Assembly: GCA_964020975.1 (NCBI GenBank)
Contig: OZ026613.1
Location: forward strand, 64,383,373-64,447,372
Length of the DNA: 64,000 bases
Origin: Hermodice carunculata
Lineage: Eukaryota > Annelida > Polychaeta > Eunicida > Amphinomidae
Reading direction: 5' to 3'
The position numbers and the translations under genes were made by a program. Each line of letters opens with the position of its first letter. The first letter of the stretch is position 1. The notes under the pieces were generated by a model, which saw only the letters and a program-made list of their open reading frames with translations, made no database searches and had not been told where the DNA came from. Positions 14,301 to 26,300 of the stretch are shown here, piece after piece.

Positions 14301-17300
14301 CTTACTTGAAGCGTTCCAGTGTCCAGGTTCACCACAGGAAAAAAATAAACATGTTATACTGGATACTTGTACATATGCTGTAACAAAGCATTAATTGATA
14401 TTTCTATGTTGACATTTATTTAGTGTCCTCACTTCTTTATTTATGCTGCTCTATTCTCTGGTCTGACACAAACAAAAAATACTTGTGATATAAGACGCCC
14501 GCAAAGTAACAAGCGGCTTTAATCATTATTTCTAAGGTGACACTGTACTAGTGTTCTCACTTCTTCATACATGGCAATCCATATCATGGGCTGGCATGAA
14601 TACTTAATACATGTTGGGGGTTTGGTGGGAGGATCTGGTGTGTTGCGTTGCTAACCCTTGCCAAAGACATGTTACAGTTTGGTAAAACCACCAGGGTTTT
14701 CATGAAACAGCTTGATCATTTGAAATGTTGATCTTTGCCCCAATTTTGGGTGATTCACTGTCTGATATGACATAAATACTTAATAATTGACATATAAAAG
14801 GCTCTTAAAGTAACAAAGCATCAATTGACATTCCTATGGTGGAACTTTACCAGCATTCTCTCTTTTTCATTTATTGTGATCCATTTCCTGGTCTGGCATG
14901 GATTCATTCATAATTGTATAACATTGGAGACATATGACGCTTGTAAAGTAATAAGCAGCATTGAATATATTATGGTGAAGCTGCATCAGTGTGCTCACTT
15001 TTTTTTTTGTTTTTGTTTTTTGTTTTGTTTTCTTTTTGTTTGTTTGTTTTTTTTTTTGTTTTCTATTTTTTGTTCTTTTTGTTTGTTTGTTTGTTTTTTT
15101 TGTTTTCTATTTTTTTGTTGTTTTTTTTTGTTTTTTTTTGTTTTTTTTTGTTTATTTTGTTTTTTGTTTAGAGGTATGTATACGAATACCGTCTTGCATG
15201 TCACACAGAGCTATTCAGTAAAGGTGTGTTCGCTGTTCTGCTCTTTCACTCCATAGCCTAGTCCGGCATGGAGATTAACAGAACAGAATACATGGATAAT
15301 TGGTTAGTATCTATCATGCTTTGGTTACACATTATTTATAAACTGAACATGAAGTTGATTAAATAAGCATTATATTAATGCATTATGGTCATATTTAGGA
15401 ACTGGTCAGGAGGCAGTTTTGCACATCACTTAAAAATTAATCATTGTTAAAAGGTGTGTTCATTCTTTCACTGATATTTTCTTCAAAAATTAACTACAGT
15501 AAACTTGATTAAATCATTACCATCACTTCTTTATATACTATTAACTTGAAGCGTTTATTTTTCCCTAATATTGTGTTATGAGACGGTCATAACCAGGTGC
15601 TGGTTCAAGAGAGTTGACCTAGGCACAAAACATTTATGTTTCTGTTCTTTATTGTGTTGCAGGCAATTTTGGTGGTGTTATATTTCTTATGTTCAGGGGC
15701 AAATATAGTAAAACATTACATCAGATACTACAGCTGTTTCAGAGGCAATTTTTCTTTCATGTGTATATTTAAGTACATAGGCAGTCTCGCAATCTTTGTT
15801 GTTGAAGTACAGTACAGGTGTACAAAATTTCGGTTGTTATAAGGAACCAGTGTTTCAGGTCATGCAACAAGGTATCAATGTATACTGAATATAATAATAC
15901 ACACATGTAATGGCATTTAACTTAAAACTTTCTTCACTTAATGTGAGGGGCCTGGCTGACACCTTTAAACGAAGGTCAATATTTCACTGGTTGAGGAAGT
16001 TCCATAGTGGTATATGTTTTCTTCAAGAAACACATAGCACATCGGAAGTCAAGAACATATGGAGGAATGAGTGGGGAGCAAAAATCTTTTATTCTCATGG
16101 CACCAGCAACAGCAGAGGTGTTGCTATTCTGATCCCAAACAACATAGATTTTTTAGTACAACGGGAGGTCAGTGATGGTAATGGAAGGTTTATAATGCTA
16201 GACATCTTGATAGATGAAGTAAGGTTTATTCTTGTAAATGTATACACTCCCACAAAAAATCATGAGAATGATCAAATAGAATTTTTGAATAATTTGTATG
16301 AAAACCTGTCAGAATTCTCTGGAGAAAATATCGTTATGGGAGGGGATTTTAATACCATTCTAGACTCTACACTGGACAAAAGAGGTGGCACTTTTGCACC
16401 TACAACTAGGTACATGCAGGCAATTAAAGACTTATTATTTGAAGAACTAGATTTAATAGAAATCTGGCGACACAGGAATCCTCATCTCTTCAGGTTCACG
16501 TGGCACCAAAGGAATCCCCTGGTTCAGTGTAGACTGGACTACTGGCTAATTTCCTCATTTCTCTCTTCTTTTGTTATGTGTGACAAAATTAAGCCATCTA
16601 TTAAGACTGACCAAAGTCTCATATCTCTTTATATGCAGGGTGACTTATTTGAAAAACGTGGACCTGGCTTCTGGAAATTCAATACTTCATTATTAAGAGA
16701 TTCAGACTACGTGCAAAAAGTAAAAGACATTATTAATGATTGTAAAAATAAGTACACAGATATGTTGGACAAAGCCCTTTTATGGGATTCAGTAAAATGT
16801 GAAATTAGGGGAATGAGTATAAAACACTCAAAATATACATCTTTTGGTTGTAGAACAAAGGAAATCAAATTGCAAAAGGAGTTAGAAGACTTATCTTGTA
16901 AAACTTTATTAACAGAAGATGAAAAAAATCGGCTTTTGGAAATTGAAAAAGAATTATCAGAAATTAATGATAAACAAACTAATGGTATCATGTTACGTTC
17001 TCGTGCAAGGTGGACAGAATTAGGGGAAAAGAATACAAAATATCTTTTGGGATTAGAGAAGCGAAATTATAAAAATAAATGTATTACAAAACTTTCCAAA
17101 CAAAATAACATAGAAATAACTAACCCAACTGATATTTTGGAAGAGGAGAAACATTTTTATAAGAAGTTATATACATCAAATCAATTAGATTGGGATGAAT
17201 TACTTTTAGAAGATAAAATAAACTCATTATTGAATAATCCTGCTATGCCTAAATTGAAACTGGAAGATAAAATAAAATGTGATAGCATGATCTCTTTCGA

Positions 17301-20300
17301 CGAATGCTCTATAGCCCTCTCTTTATTTAAAAATGGGAAAAGTCCAGGTTCAGACGGACTTCCAGCTGAATTTTACAAATTTTTCTGGCCAGACATTCAG
17401 CACTTAGTGTTTGATAGTTTAGAGTATGCTTATCAAACAGGAAAACTGTCAATAGATCAGCGTAGAGGTATCATTTCTCTTATCCCCAAAAAGGATAAGC
17501 CTCGCATACATTTGAGGAACTGGAGACCACTGTCTTTATTAAAAATAGATTATAAAATCATTACTAAGGTATTAGCCTTACGCCTTCAAAAGGTTTTACC
17601 ATATCTAATAAATGAGGACCAGACTGGCTATATTACAGGAAGATTCATTCGTGAAAACATTAGGCTTATAGCCGACATAATTCAGTATTATAAAACTCAT
17701 GATTTAAGTGGTCTTCTTCTCTTGATCGATTTCGAGAAGGCTTTTGACACCATAGAGTGGTCGTATATTTATCGAGTTCTCAACTCTTTTGGATTTGGTA
17801 ATGAATTCTGCAAATGGGTGCATATTATTTACTCTGGAGTATCTAGTTGTGTAATCAATAATGGGAATACTTCCGAGTTCTTTCCTTTGTTCAGGGGTGT
17901 CAGACAGGGTTGTCCCCTCGCTCCATTTTTGTTTATTTTTGCGGTAGAACCCTTAGCAATCATGATAAGAACAAATGAAAATATTACTGGTTTAAAATTT
18001 GGAGACAGTGAAGTCAAAATCAGTCAACTGGCTGATGATACAACATGTTTTGTAGCAAACCAGCAATCTGCTAAAATCTTATTTACTGTTTTCGATGACT
18101 TCAAAAGATGGTCTGGATTAAAGTGTAATTTAGAGAAAACAATTGTCTGCTGGTTAGGGTTCATAAATTTGATGAAGACTGGGATTTACCTGTTTTCTGG
18201 CACAACGGGCCATTCACTACCCTCGGTATTATTTTTGATGATGATGAGGAAGTCATGACTCAAGCAAATTTTAATGGGAAGATACATTCTTTTAAAGAAA
18301 TCCTAAAAGTATGGACTACACGAGATCTGTCCCTGATTGGTAAAAATGTAGTTTTAAGAAGTCTTGCAGTTTCCAAATTACTTTATCCAGCTTCGGTAAT
18401 ACACGTTAATGAAAACGTGTTTAAAACTGTTCAAGCAAATATCTACCAATTTAAATGGAAAAAATCTGTGCCTAAAGTTAAAAACAAAGTTATGCATCAA
18501 AGTATTCCTAAAGGTGGACTTAAATTATTACATTTTCGTACTCAAGTTGCAGCTCTTAAACTGAATTGGGTTAAACGTCTGTTCAGTGATAATAACGCTA
18601 AATGGAAAGCTGTGTTACAACATTTTGTGCCTGATATTGAGATTAAAGATTTATTCCTAAGTAGGTGTCATATACATACAATCAATCTTAAAGCTTTACC
18701 TCTCTTTTATATGGATGTACTTGATGCCTGGAAGAACTATCAAAGTATTTTTGAACCAATAACTATTCAAGATATATGCAATGAATTTCTATGGTTTAAT
18801 CCTTTCATTATTATAGAGAAGAAAACTGTGTTTTATAAACACTGGTACAGACTGGGAATCAAATTCATTGGTGATATCATTAATACTGATGGGACATTTC
18901 TAACTGAAGATGAGTTGTATAGAAAATATAATTTAAGAACAAATTTTTTGGAATATTTAGCATTGCGGCTGTCAATACCTGGTCATTGGAAACATATATT
19001 ATCTAACAATAGAATTAGAAACACAAGACCATCAGATGTTCCTATCTTAAGAATAAAAGGTAAATTGAAATTAGTCGGTGAGATTGGTTGCAAAGAATTT
19101 TACTGGAGTCTAATAGATTTTATCATGAAAGACTTACCTACTTGTATAAATACATGGCAAGAAAAGTTAAATTTCGAATCTTCAGAATGGCACAAAATTT
19201 TCAGTGTTTCATATAAAAGCACTATGGAAAGTAAGATTCAAGCATTCCAATTTTCTCTGCTACATGGTTTTGTGGTACACAATTCAAAGTTGTTTAAGAT
19301 GGGCTTAGTGGATTCTGAGTCATGTGATCACTGTGCCAATAAGGACACAATTATTCATCGTTTTTGGGATTGTCATAAAATTCAGGAATTTTGGACTAGT
19401 TTCCAAGATTGGTGGAATCTCATTCATCCATTTAATACAATATCACTGTCAGCAGAATTAGTTATTTTTGGTTATTTCTTTTCACCAAGTAAGTACTCTC
19501 TGAATAACTGTCTCCTGTTGGCTAAATTTTTCATTCATCGAGAATTATGTAAAAAACAAAATATTTCATTTGTAGCATTTTTGAATTTTTTGAAATATAA
19601 AATAGGAACTGAGGAACACATTTTATACTGTCAAGGTAAACAGGAATTATTTGTGAGCAGGTGGTCCAGTATTGTGAACTCGGTTTGATTAGATTATTTT
19701 ATACATTGACAGGACTGTCTATGTTCTTTCGTAGATTCAGGTGTAGCTAAATTTATATATGTACACTCTGTTACATGATCTTTGATTGCCAAAATATATG
19801 TAAAATTTTGTCAATCACACATGCTGTAATGTATCTATATGGTGTCTGAATTCTCTTCATTTCATGCCCATAATTGTAATATAATTTGTATGAAAAATCA
19901 ATAAAGAACAAATTAAAAAAAAAACAAAACAAAACAATTGATTAGATGTATATTTAAAAGTCTGTATGAATAAAATCATCATATTTACACAACAAAATTG
20001 TTTCTCCGCAAAAACTACGCAGTTTGTTCGACTGGAAATGAGCATACGATGTCTTTGTATATCTAAATAAATGTCGATGTGGATGCCCTGAAGATCATGT
20101 TTGTGGGGCGATCCCAAGATTAAATTCAGCACGACAGACAACTAAACCCAAAAAATACATAGCAGAGGAAGGGTTAACTATGCAATGCAGGTCATAGTAG
20201 CTTCATCTAACTTGGCAACAAAGGCACATCCATAGTATGAAATCAGTTGTACACTGGTTTTCAAATTGAGGTGTACAAAGTAAATAACTGGATTTTGAAA

Positions 20301-23300
20301 GGTCCATCCAAACTTTAAATGTTTGCTTGTCAGGATTCACTAATAGCTGAAATCCCTTTTGACCCTGTAATCCTTTCAGTGCAAAATTTGGACAGAGTCA
20401 ACAGCTTTCTACATACACTGTGCATCAATGCTCCCAACAGCATCCAGGAAAGCTGTTGACCAAGACCAGTCTTGTGGTCTCTGCAACTGTAAGCATGCTG
20501 GCACTTGAACCATCTGACTTTTGTTCAAATGAGCAATAAATGAGGTAAAGAAACAATAGGAGATATGCATATTAATTTCCCGCCACAACTGCAAACTTGA
20601 TTGCCTGGTCTCCCTTGGCGGGATATGGCGAGATACGGGTCGGTACCTGTGGGGACAAGCGGGATATTATTACTCTTTTGGAAATAAAGAATACTTATTA
20701 AAGGCAGATGGTAATTTTTCTTTATATATGGTTCGGGAAGTAGTAGATGAATACCAGTTTGGCAGTTGTGAACTTAAATTTCTCAAAAATGCTAATCTTG
20801 TGAGAAATGAACATATGGCCCTGTCTGTGACAGTGATGTGACCCGCACGTCCCCTGGGTTCACTTGGCATCAAACCCGTGCTTTGTGGTGGGAAATTAAT
20901 ATGCATATGGAGTACTAAGCCAGCAGAATTGAAAAAAGTATATGACACAGTGTCCAGTAGCACTTTTCTTTTTAACTGATAAAGTGATAAACCTGACAGT
21001 GACAAAACTACATTAAAACGGTTAAGATTTTTTGTGACAAATAGGTTCTGAACGAGTCCTTTTACGTGTAGCAGGTCACATCTGTGAATGCAAACATATA
21101 TGATTTGACCAGAAAGTGCCACGTTCGTTTCGCGGTCATAACAATATAATCTTAACCTGCCTTTTATCTCCATGGACAGATGTGGACGCTACCTCCCCCC
21201 AACATGTAGCACACCAGCTACGGGTTTTGTTATATTTGATCTGATTTGAAATTTCCAACTAAAATAGCAGAAAGTGTCACACCAAGAAAAAGATTCAAAG
21301 AATTTCATGCATGTAGGCCGTTTATACTCCATATCAAACCTAAATTCATTTTTTGTGAAAAAAAAAAAATTGCTGTGTATTATGACTTTTAAATGTAAAT
21401 AAACATCTTCTAATTTCTAAACATGCACTAAGATTTCATTCCATATTTTATTGCATATACTTCAAGTTCCTTTAAATTGGTAAACCCAAATGAAAGAAAA
21501 TATCTCTTTACTTCCTTATGTGGGACACTTACAAATTCTTATTTGATCCCTTTGACTTTCAAAAGTGAACATAACGTCAGCTATCTCCTCAACAAGTTTT
21601 TGCAAGGAATGAAGAAGAAAAAAAAAAAAGCAACCATCTATGTGTGGCACCAACTAATTGTGTGGCTGCCAATTAGATGACAGATGGATACATATGTAAT
21701 ACTGGTACTTATGTCTGATATGGAGAATAACCACTGAGAGAAGAACAGAGAAGTGGATACATGGAGAATTGGGCAAGGCCAATGCCTTGCATACTTACCC
21801 ACTGTTAAAACCACCTTGGGCAGGGGAGGTTTGGGTTCTGAATAGTAAGGAAGTCCACAAAGTCAGTGCAAGGTGCAAAACAAAACCAACAATGAAATCT
21901 TTGAGATAAAAGTCACATTAAATAAACATGAAGGAAAAATTCCACAACCATATTTACCACACCAGATTACCTACCACAATCACATACTGAGTCATCACTT
22001 TATACCAAAACAACTACTGATTACAATTGGGACTCATTTTCCAAAGCCAGTGTAAAAACAAAAGCTGGTATATTTTGTGTGTAACATGCTTTCTTGGTTG
22101 ACTGCTCCAGCGCATGACCAATGTGTGCAATTCCAAGCCTCTATTTCTACCGTGCATGCATTGCTATACTGATATCATCATTGTAGCACCAATAGCACAT
22201 AGCTATACTGATCTCATCATTCTGGCAGCAATAAGCACATTTTTCAACTGAAAGCTAGCTTAAGCAGAACACATGATATGTAACTTCAACTTTAGTTCAT
22301 AAATGGTCTTACAATATGGTCTTAGTTTTGTCTTTTTCTTTTCTGTTTAACCAATACATACATCACAAAATAGGCTTGTATGGTTTCTAAATGACGCTCA
22401 GATAAATCGATACACAATGTCCTATGGTGGATCTGTCTCAACTCACCTGTTCCTTGGGAACCTATTCTGTGGTCTGTTTCTGTCTCCCATGCGACTGGAT
22501 CCAGTTGGTGGACGACGGTTCTGTTGTCCTTTCTGCACACTACTGGACCGGTTCTTTTGGGATGAGCTGGACTTGGAGGAATCTTTCTTCTCTTCCTCCA
22601 ATTTTTCTTTTGCTTTATCTCCTTCTTTTTCCTCACTGTCCCCATTCTTTGTTTCTTCTGTTTTTCCAGCTGCAGCAGCTTCTTCTGCTTTCTTAGCTTT
22701 CATCTCTTGAATCTTTTCTTGGCGGATTTTCTCCTGTTTCCTCCTGATATCGGAGATGCGCTGGTTCACCTTCTGTAGCTGTTCCCTTGTGTCAGATACT
22801 TGCTGAAATTATATATATATATATGGGAATTACTGTTACAAATATAATGTAACACAGCAATAATTCACCTCACATCAACGCAAAAAGGTGCTTATGAATT
22901 ATGACTGACTGACCACAAAGATTAAAATATTAGCCAAACAGACATCATTGCCCAAACATGGCTAAATATCATGATCCATATCATAGCAACTGTTTGGTAC
23001 TTTTGTAATATTTGTAACTTGTGCTGCAACAAGAACAGTCATCACCAGCTGACTGGGTATCGCCACCCTTTGCACACACATGGACCCTGTGACCTTGAAA
23101 ATGAGGCCCAAGGTCACCAAAAACTTAATAGTGTCAATGTGTAATTTAGGTATATGTGAGTTTGATGTAGCTTATAAATTGTAAGGTATTTTGCTTGCAA
23201 GAATTCTGCTACAGATGGACAGTCAGACAATGTGAAAAGAGTATACCCCAAAACTTTGTTTGCCAGGGGTATAGTACGCAACTCATTTTCCTTAAGAAGT

Positions 23301-26300
23301 TTAGCAGACACTAGGATCACAAGTTGCTTCTTGTGGTCCCACCATACCTGTTGAAATTTTCTGCCACGGAATCTCTTGGCATCACGTCCTTGCATTCTGG
23401 AGTTGAATGACCGCATCCGACTGCTCAGCATGCTCTGTTCTTCCAACAACTCAGTCAATTCATCTACAAACAACCATGCTCATGTAAGAATAAACCATGT
23501 TTAATTTATGGTAAAAAATTCATGTTTTTTTTTTTTTTTTAATTTCATGCTAGTTATATTATAAATTATATATTCTGGATTCAAATTTTATAAAGTGTAA
23601 ATGCAAATGATGAAATTTGGGGGCGGGGGGGGGGGCATTATGACTCTCAGTCTGTGTAGTCTTGTGTACTTTTCTGCTGCAGTCCTCACGTGTGTGAGCT
23701 CTGCATACAAAAACCCCTGGTGATATTTACATCATGTACATGCCCAAGGCTTACTGGGTTCCTAGACGTACTGACGGTGATGTACCAAGCACGCTATGCA
23801 AACAAGGTGCCAATCTATTTTTTTTCCACCAGTTAGGGCATGGGAGACGACAGTGGGACAAAATGGCATAATGTCAGATCAGTATACTGAGGTCATTTTC
23901 AGCAACAGAAATCTGTGAGGACACAAAAATATTCGTTTGAGTTTTAATAATACTCCACACACTTAACAACTAACAGATAGTCTGGGTTAATGATGTTGCC
24001 ACATGAAACAAAGGCCCAATGACCCCTGTAACTGAAATCAGCATTTCTTTGAAAGCCATTTTACCATGATTATCAGATTATCGACAGGATAATGAACTAA
24101 ATTTGAAGTTAAAACTTCAAACTTCGCAGATGAAAAAAGACACTTTGCAGTTGCTACTTGAAACAAACAGGGACATGCATACAGAGGGCCCAGATGATAG
24201 GGATGCTTGTAAATAAACATGGCGTCACCCTTGAACTGGCGATTTCCAAATCCAGAAAACTGGGATATAAAGGGACTAACAGGTTGTGCCAATCAAATTT
24301 CTGTCCATCTACCATTCGTCCAATTTGTTTTTTATATATTTGTGGCGGAGCTTGAAACAAAAGTGGTCATTATTGCCAAAAATTATTCCAAATATATTTT
24401 TGCCCGATACCTGGCTAAGCTGTTGAAAAAAAAAAAGGACTTCCTTATTTCACAATGCCCTCTGGCATTTCCTCACAAAACCAGTTGCAACAAAAAAGTT
24501 GGGCAAATGAACCTGCCTTTGTTGTAACCCCTTCATGTTTACCACCCTCACATCCCTTGTATGCCTGTCCCTGAACAAATGTGGCACAAGTAAGATCTCA
24601 CCAGGATAGAGTTTATATAAATGGTATCACATTTGATGTGTCGCTCTTAAACACTGCAGTCAAGTTAGTCATTAAAGCTTTTAGTTCTCATATGCATCTA
24701 CACATACATGTGACTGTTTAAATAAAAAAAAAAATGATGACTCTTATAAATGGAGTAACATACCCTCAAGACTTCCACGGAACTTCTTGAAAACAATCTT
24801 CTCTCCATGAAGCTCAGCATCTTTGTATTTTTCCACTGCTTCTGCTGCCAATTCCTGGGTCTGGTACTCTATCCAGGCATATCTAGAGATAGAAAACACC
24901 CAGCTCCCAATCAGAATCCAGACTGTAGAAAGATTACGGTGGGCTCATCCAGAGGTCCAGGTGAGGTCAACCACACCCCAGCACAAACTTGATGGAGTAG
25001 TAAAGAGCTACAAAGCTGAATTTATTTTAGTTGTCTATCGACCTAAATGGCCGCAACAGCAGAAACAACAACTACATCGAAATGTATGCCTTGTCCAGCT
25101 GCGGACATAATAAAGCCTGGTACATGACATACAGGAAACTTAACCCTGGTGAAACAGGGTAAAGGGGTGCTCACATGTGCTAGCATTTTAGGACAGAATT
25201 CAAAACCACCTGCAATTCCATAACCTGCACACAGTCAGTATGGGGGCAGTCAGTGTTAAAGTTCAGTGTGGAAGACGTTACATAAAAACACAACAGGCAT
25301 CAATCTGATTGTCAGCTCAGCCCAGATTGCGGGGCTACGTCATCGTGTAGGAGTATGGACAAAACCCTAAAACCATCATTTTAAGTGTAATCAAAACATG
25401 TCAATAGTTTGGAGAGACTAGCAGAGCCAAGCAGATAGAGTGTACCAGGGCAACGCCCCCAGACCGTGACAGCTGTAAATAATCAATTCAGTTTTGCAAG
25501 TCTGGCTTTCAACAAGCTAATGGCATGTATACAGGTAGAATAGTCGGCGGGCATGTTCAGTAGAAACAACAATTACATGTGCAAAACTAGGACAAAGAAG
25601 CAATAGACACAATGTGTAAAATGTAAGTGAATGCAACAGAGGGTTCATGGATCATGTCCATGTGTTTTTCTCTCGTGAATATGACCAGGGCAAAAAGGTA
25701 AGTGATTTTTGCTGATGAAATATATTCCATAGTATTTAATTAGGTATGAAATTAAAAAAAATGCAGGATGGACATCTCCAGATGGCGATCTGCCCACGAA
25801 ATAGGGACCCCACCCACGTGAAGATGTCAACCAGTACGACTTTTATGTAAACACAGCCATCTCTATCAGTGCAATACGTCAATCCCTATGCCTCTTACAC
25901 CATACAAGCAAGCCACAAAATTGGCAAGACCCCCCAACCAGTCCTCTGTGTAAGAGGCATAAATTATGAAGTGACATTTCATAGAATATTTCTTCCTGGA
26001 CAAGGTACTGGATGCAATGCCTAACAATCTTCTACATGCTTTCCTGATAGTTTGAACTGGACAAGAGTATTGGATTCAATGCTTAACAATCTGCTACATA
26101 CTCTTCCTGAATACAGGAAATGGTTGAACCTGGGCAGTGTTGTTTTTTTTTTTTTTCATTACAATTTCAGCTGTCATTGCACTGTTTTAGAGAGATTAAA
26201 AGTTAAAACTTCTGGAAGGAGGAAGGATATGAATGTACCGTGTTGTCCTATCCCATTGTAGAATAAAACACTACGGGGCTACAGATTGATAGATGGACCA

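Larger units (their letters stand above)
15910..19930 (+). mobile_element. L1/Tx1-like LINE
   Basis: The element has an ORF2 of endonuclease, reverse transcriptase and C-terminal CCHC knuckle, a 3' UTR (19689-19900) with AATAAA near 19900, and an A-rich tail (AAAAAAACAAAACAAAAC). No ORF1 is visible upstream (15300-15900), so the copy is probably 5'-truncated just before ORF2. It is nearly intact, with one frame change in ORF2, and looks recent. It lies on the plus strand inside the host intron, antisense to the gene. Confidence 0.9.
13021..20177. mobile_element. Interval bounded by piggyBac-type inverted ends and TTAA
   Basis: TTAA-CCCTTCCTCTGCT at 13021-13037 is mirrored by AGCAGAGGAAGGG-TTAA at 20161-20177: 13 bp of perfect terminal repeat plus the TTAA target duplication used by piggyBac-family transposons. 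No piggyBac transposase is recognisable inside, so this would be a non-autonomous or gutted element carrying the later LINE at 15910-19930 and a tandem array at 14.0-15.3 kb. The repeat also continues loosely inside the left end (two CTGYAGGCGAG blocks). Alternatively the two ends belong to different short relatives. Confidence 0.5.
20178..22446. other. Intron 12, right part
   Basis: Apart from the MITE at 20563-20908 and the tandem duplication at 22163-22240, I see only intronic sequence here with no credible exon. Confidence 0.5.

Noticed and set aside
14825-15256. Phe/Leu/Val-only open frame
   Set aside because: It is a translation of the T/TTTG low-complexity tract.
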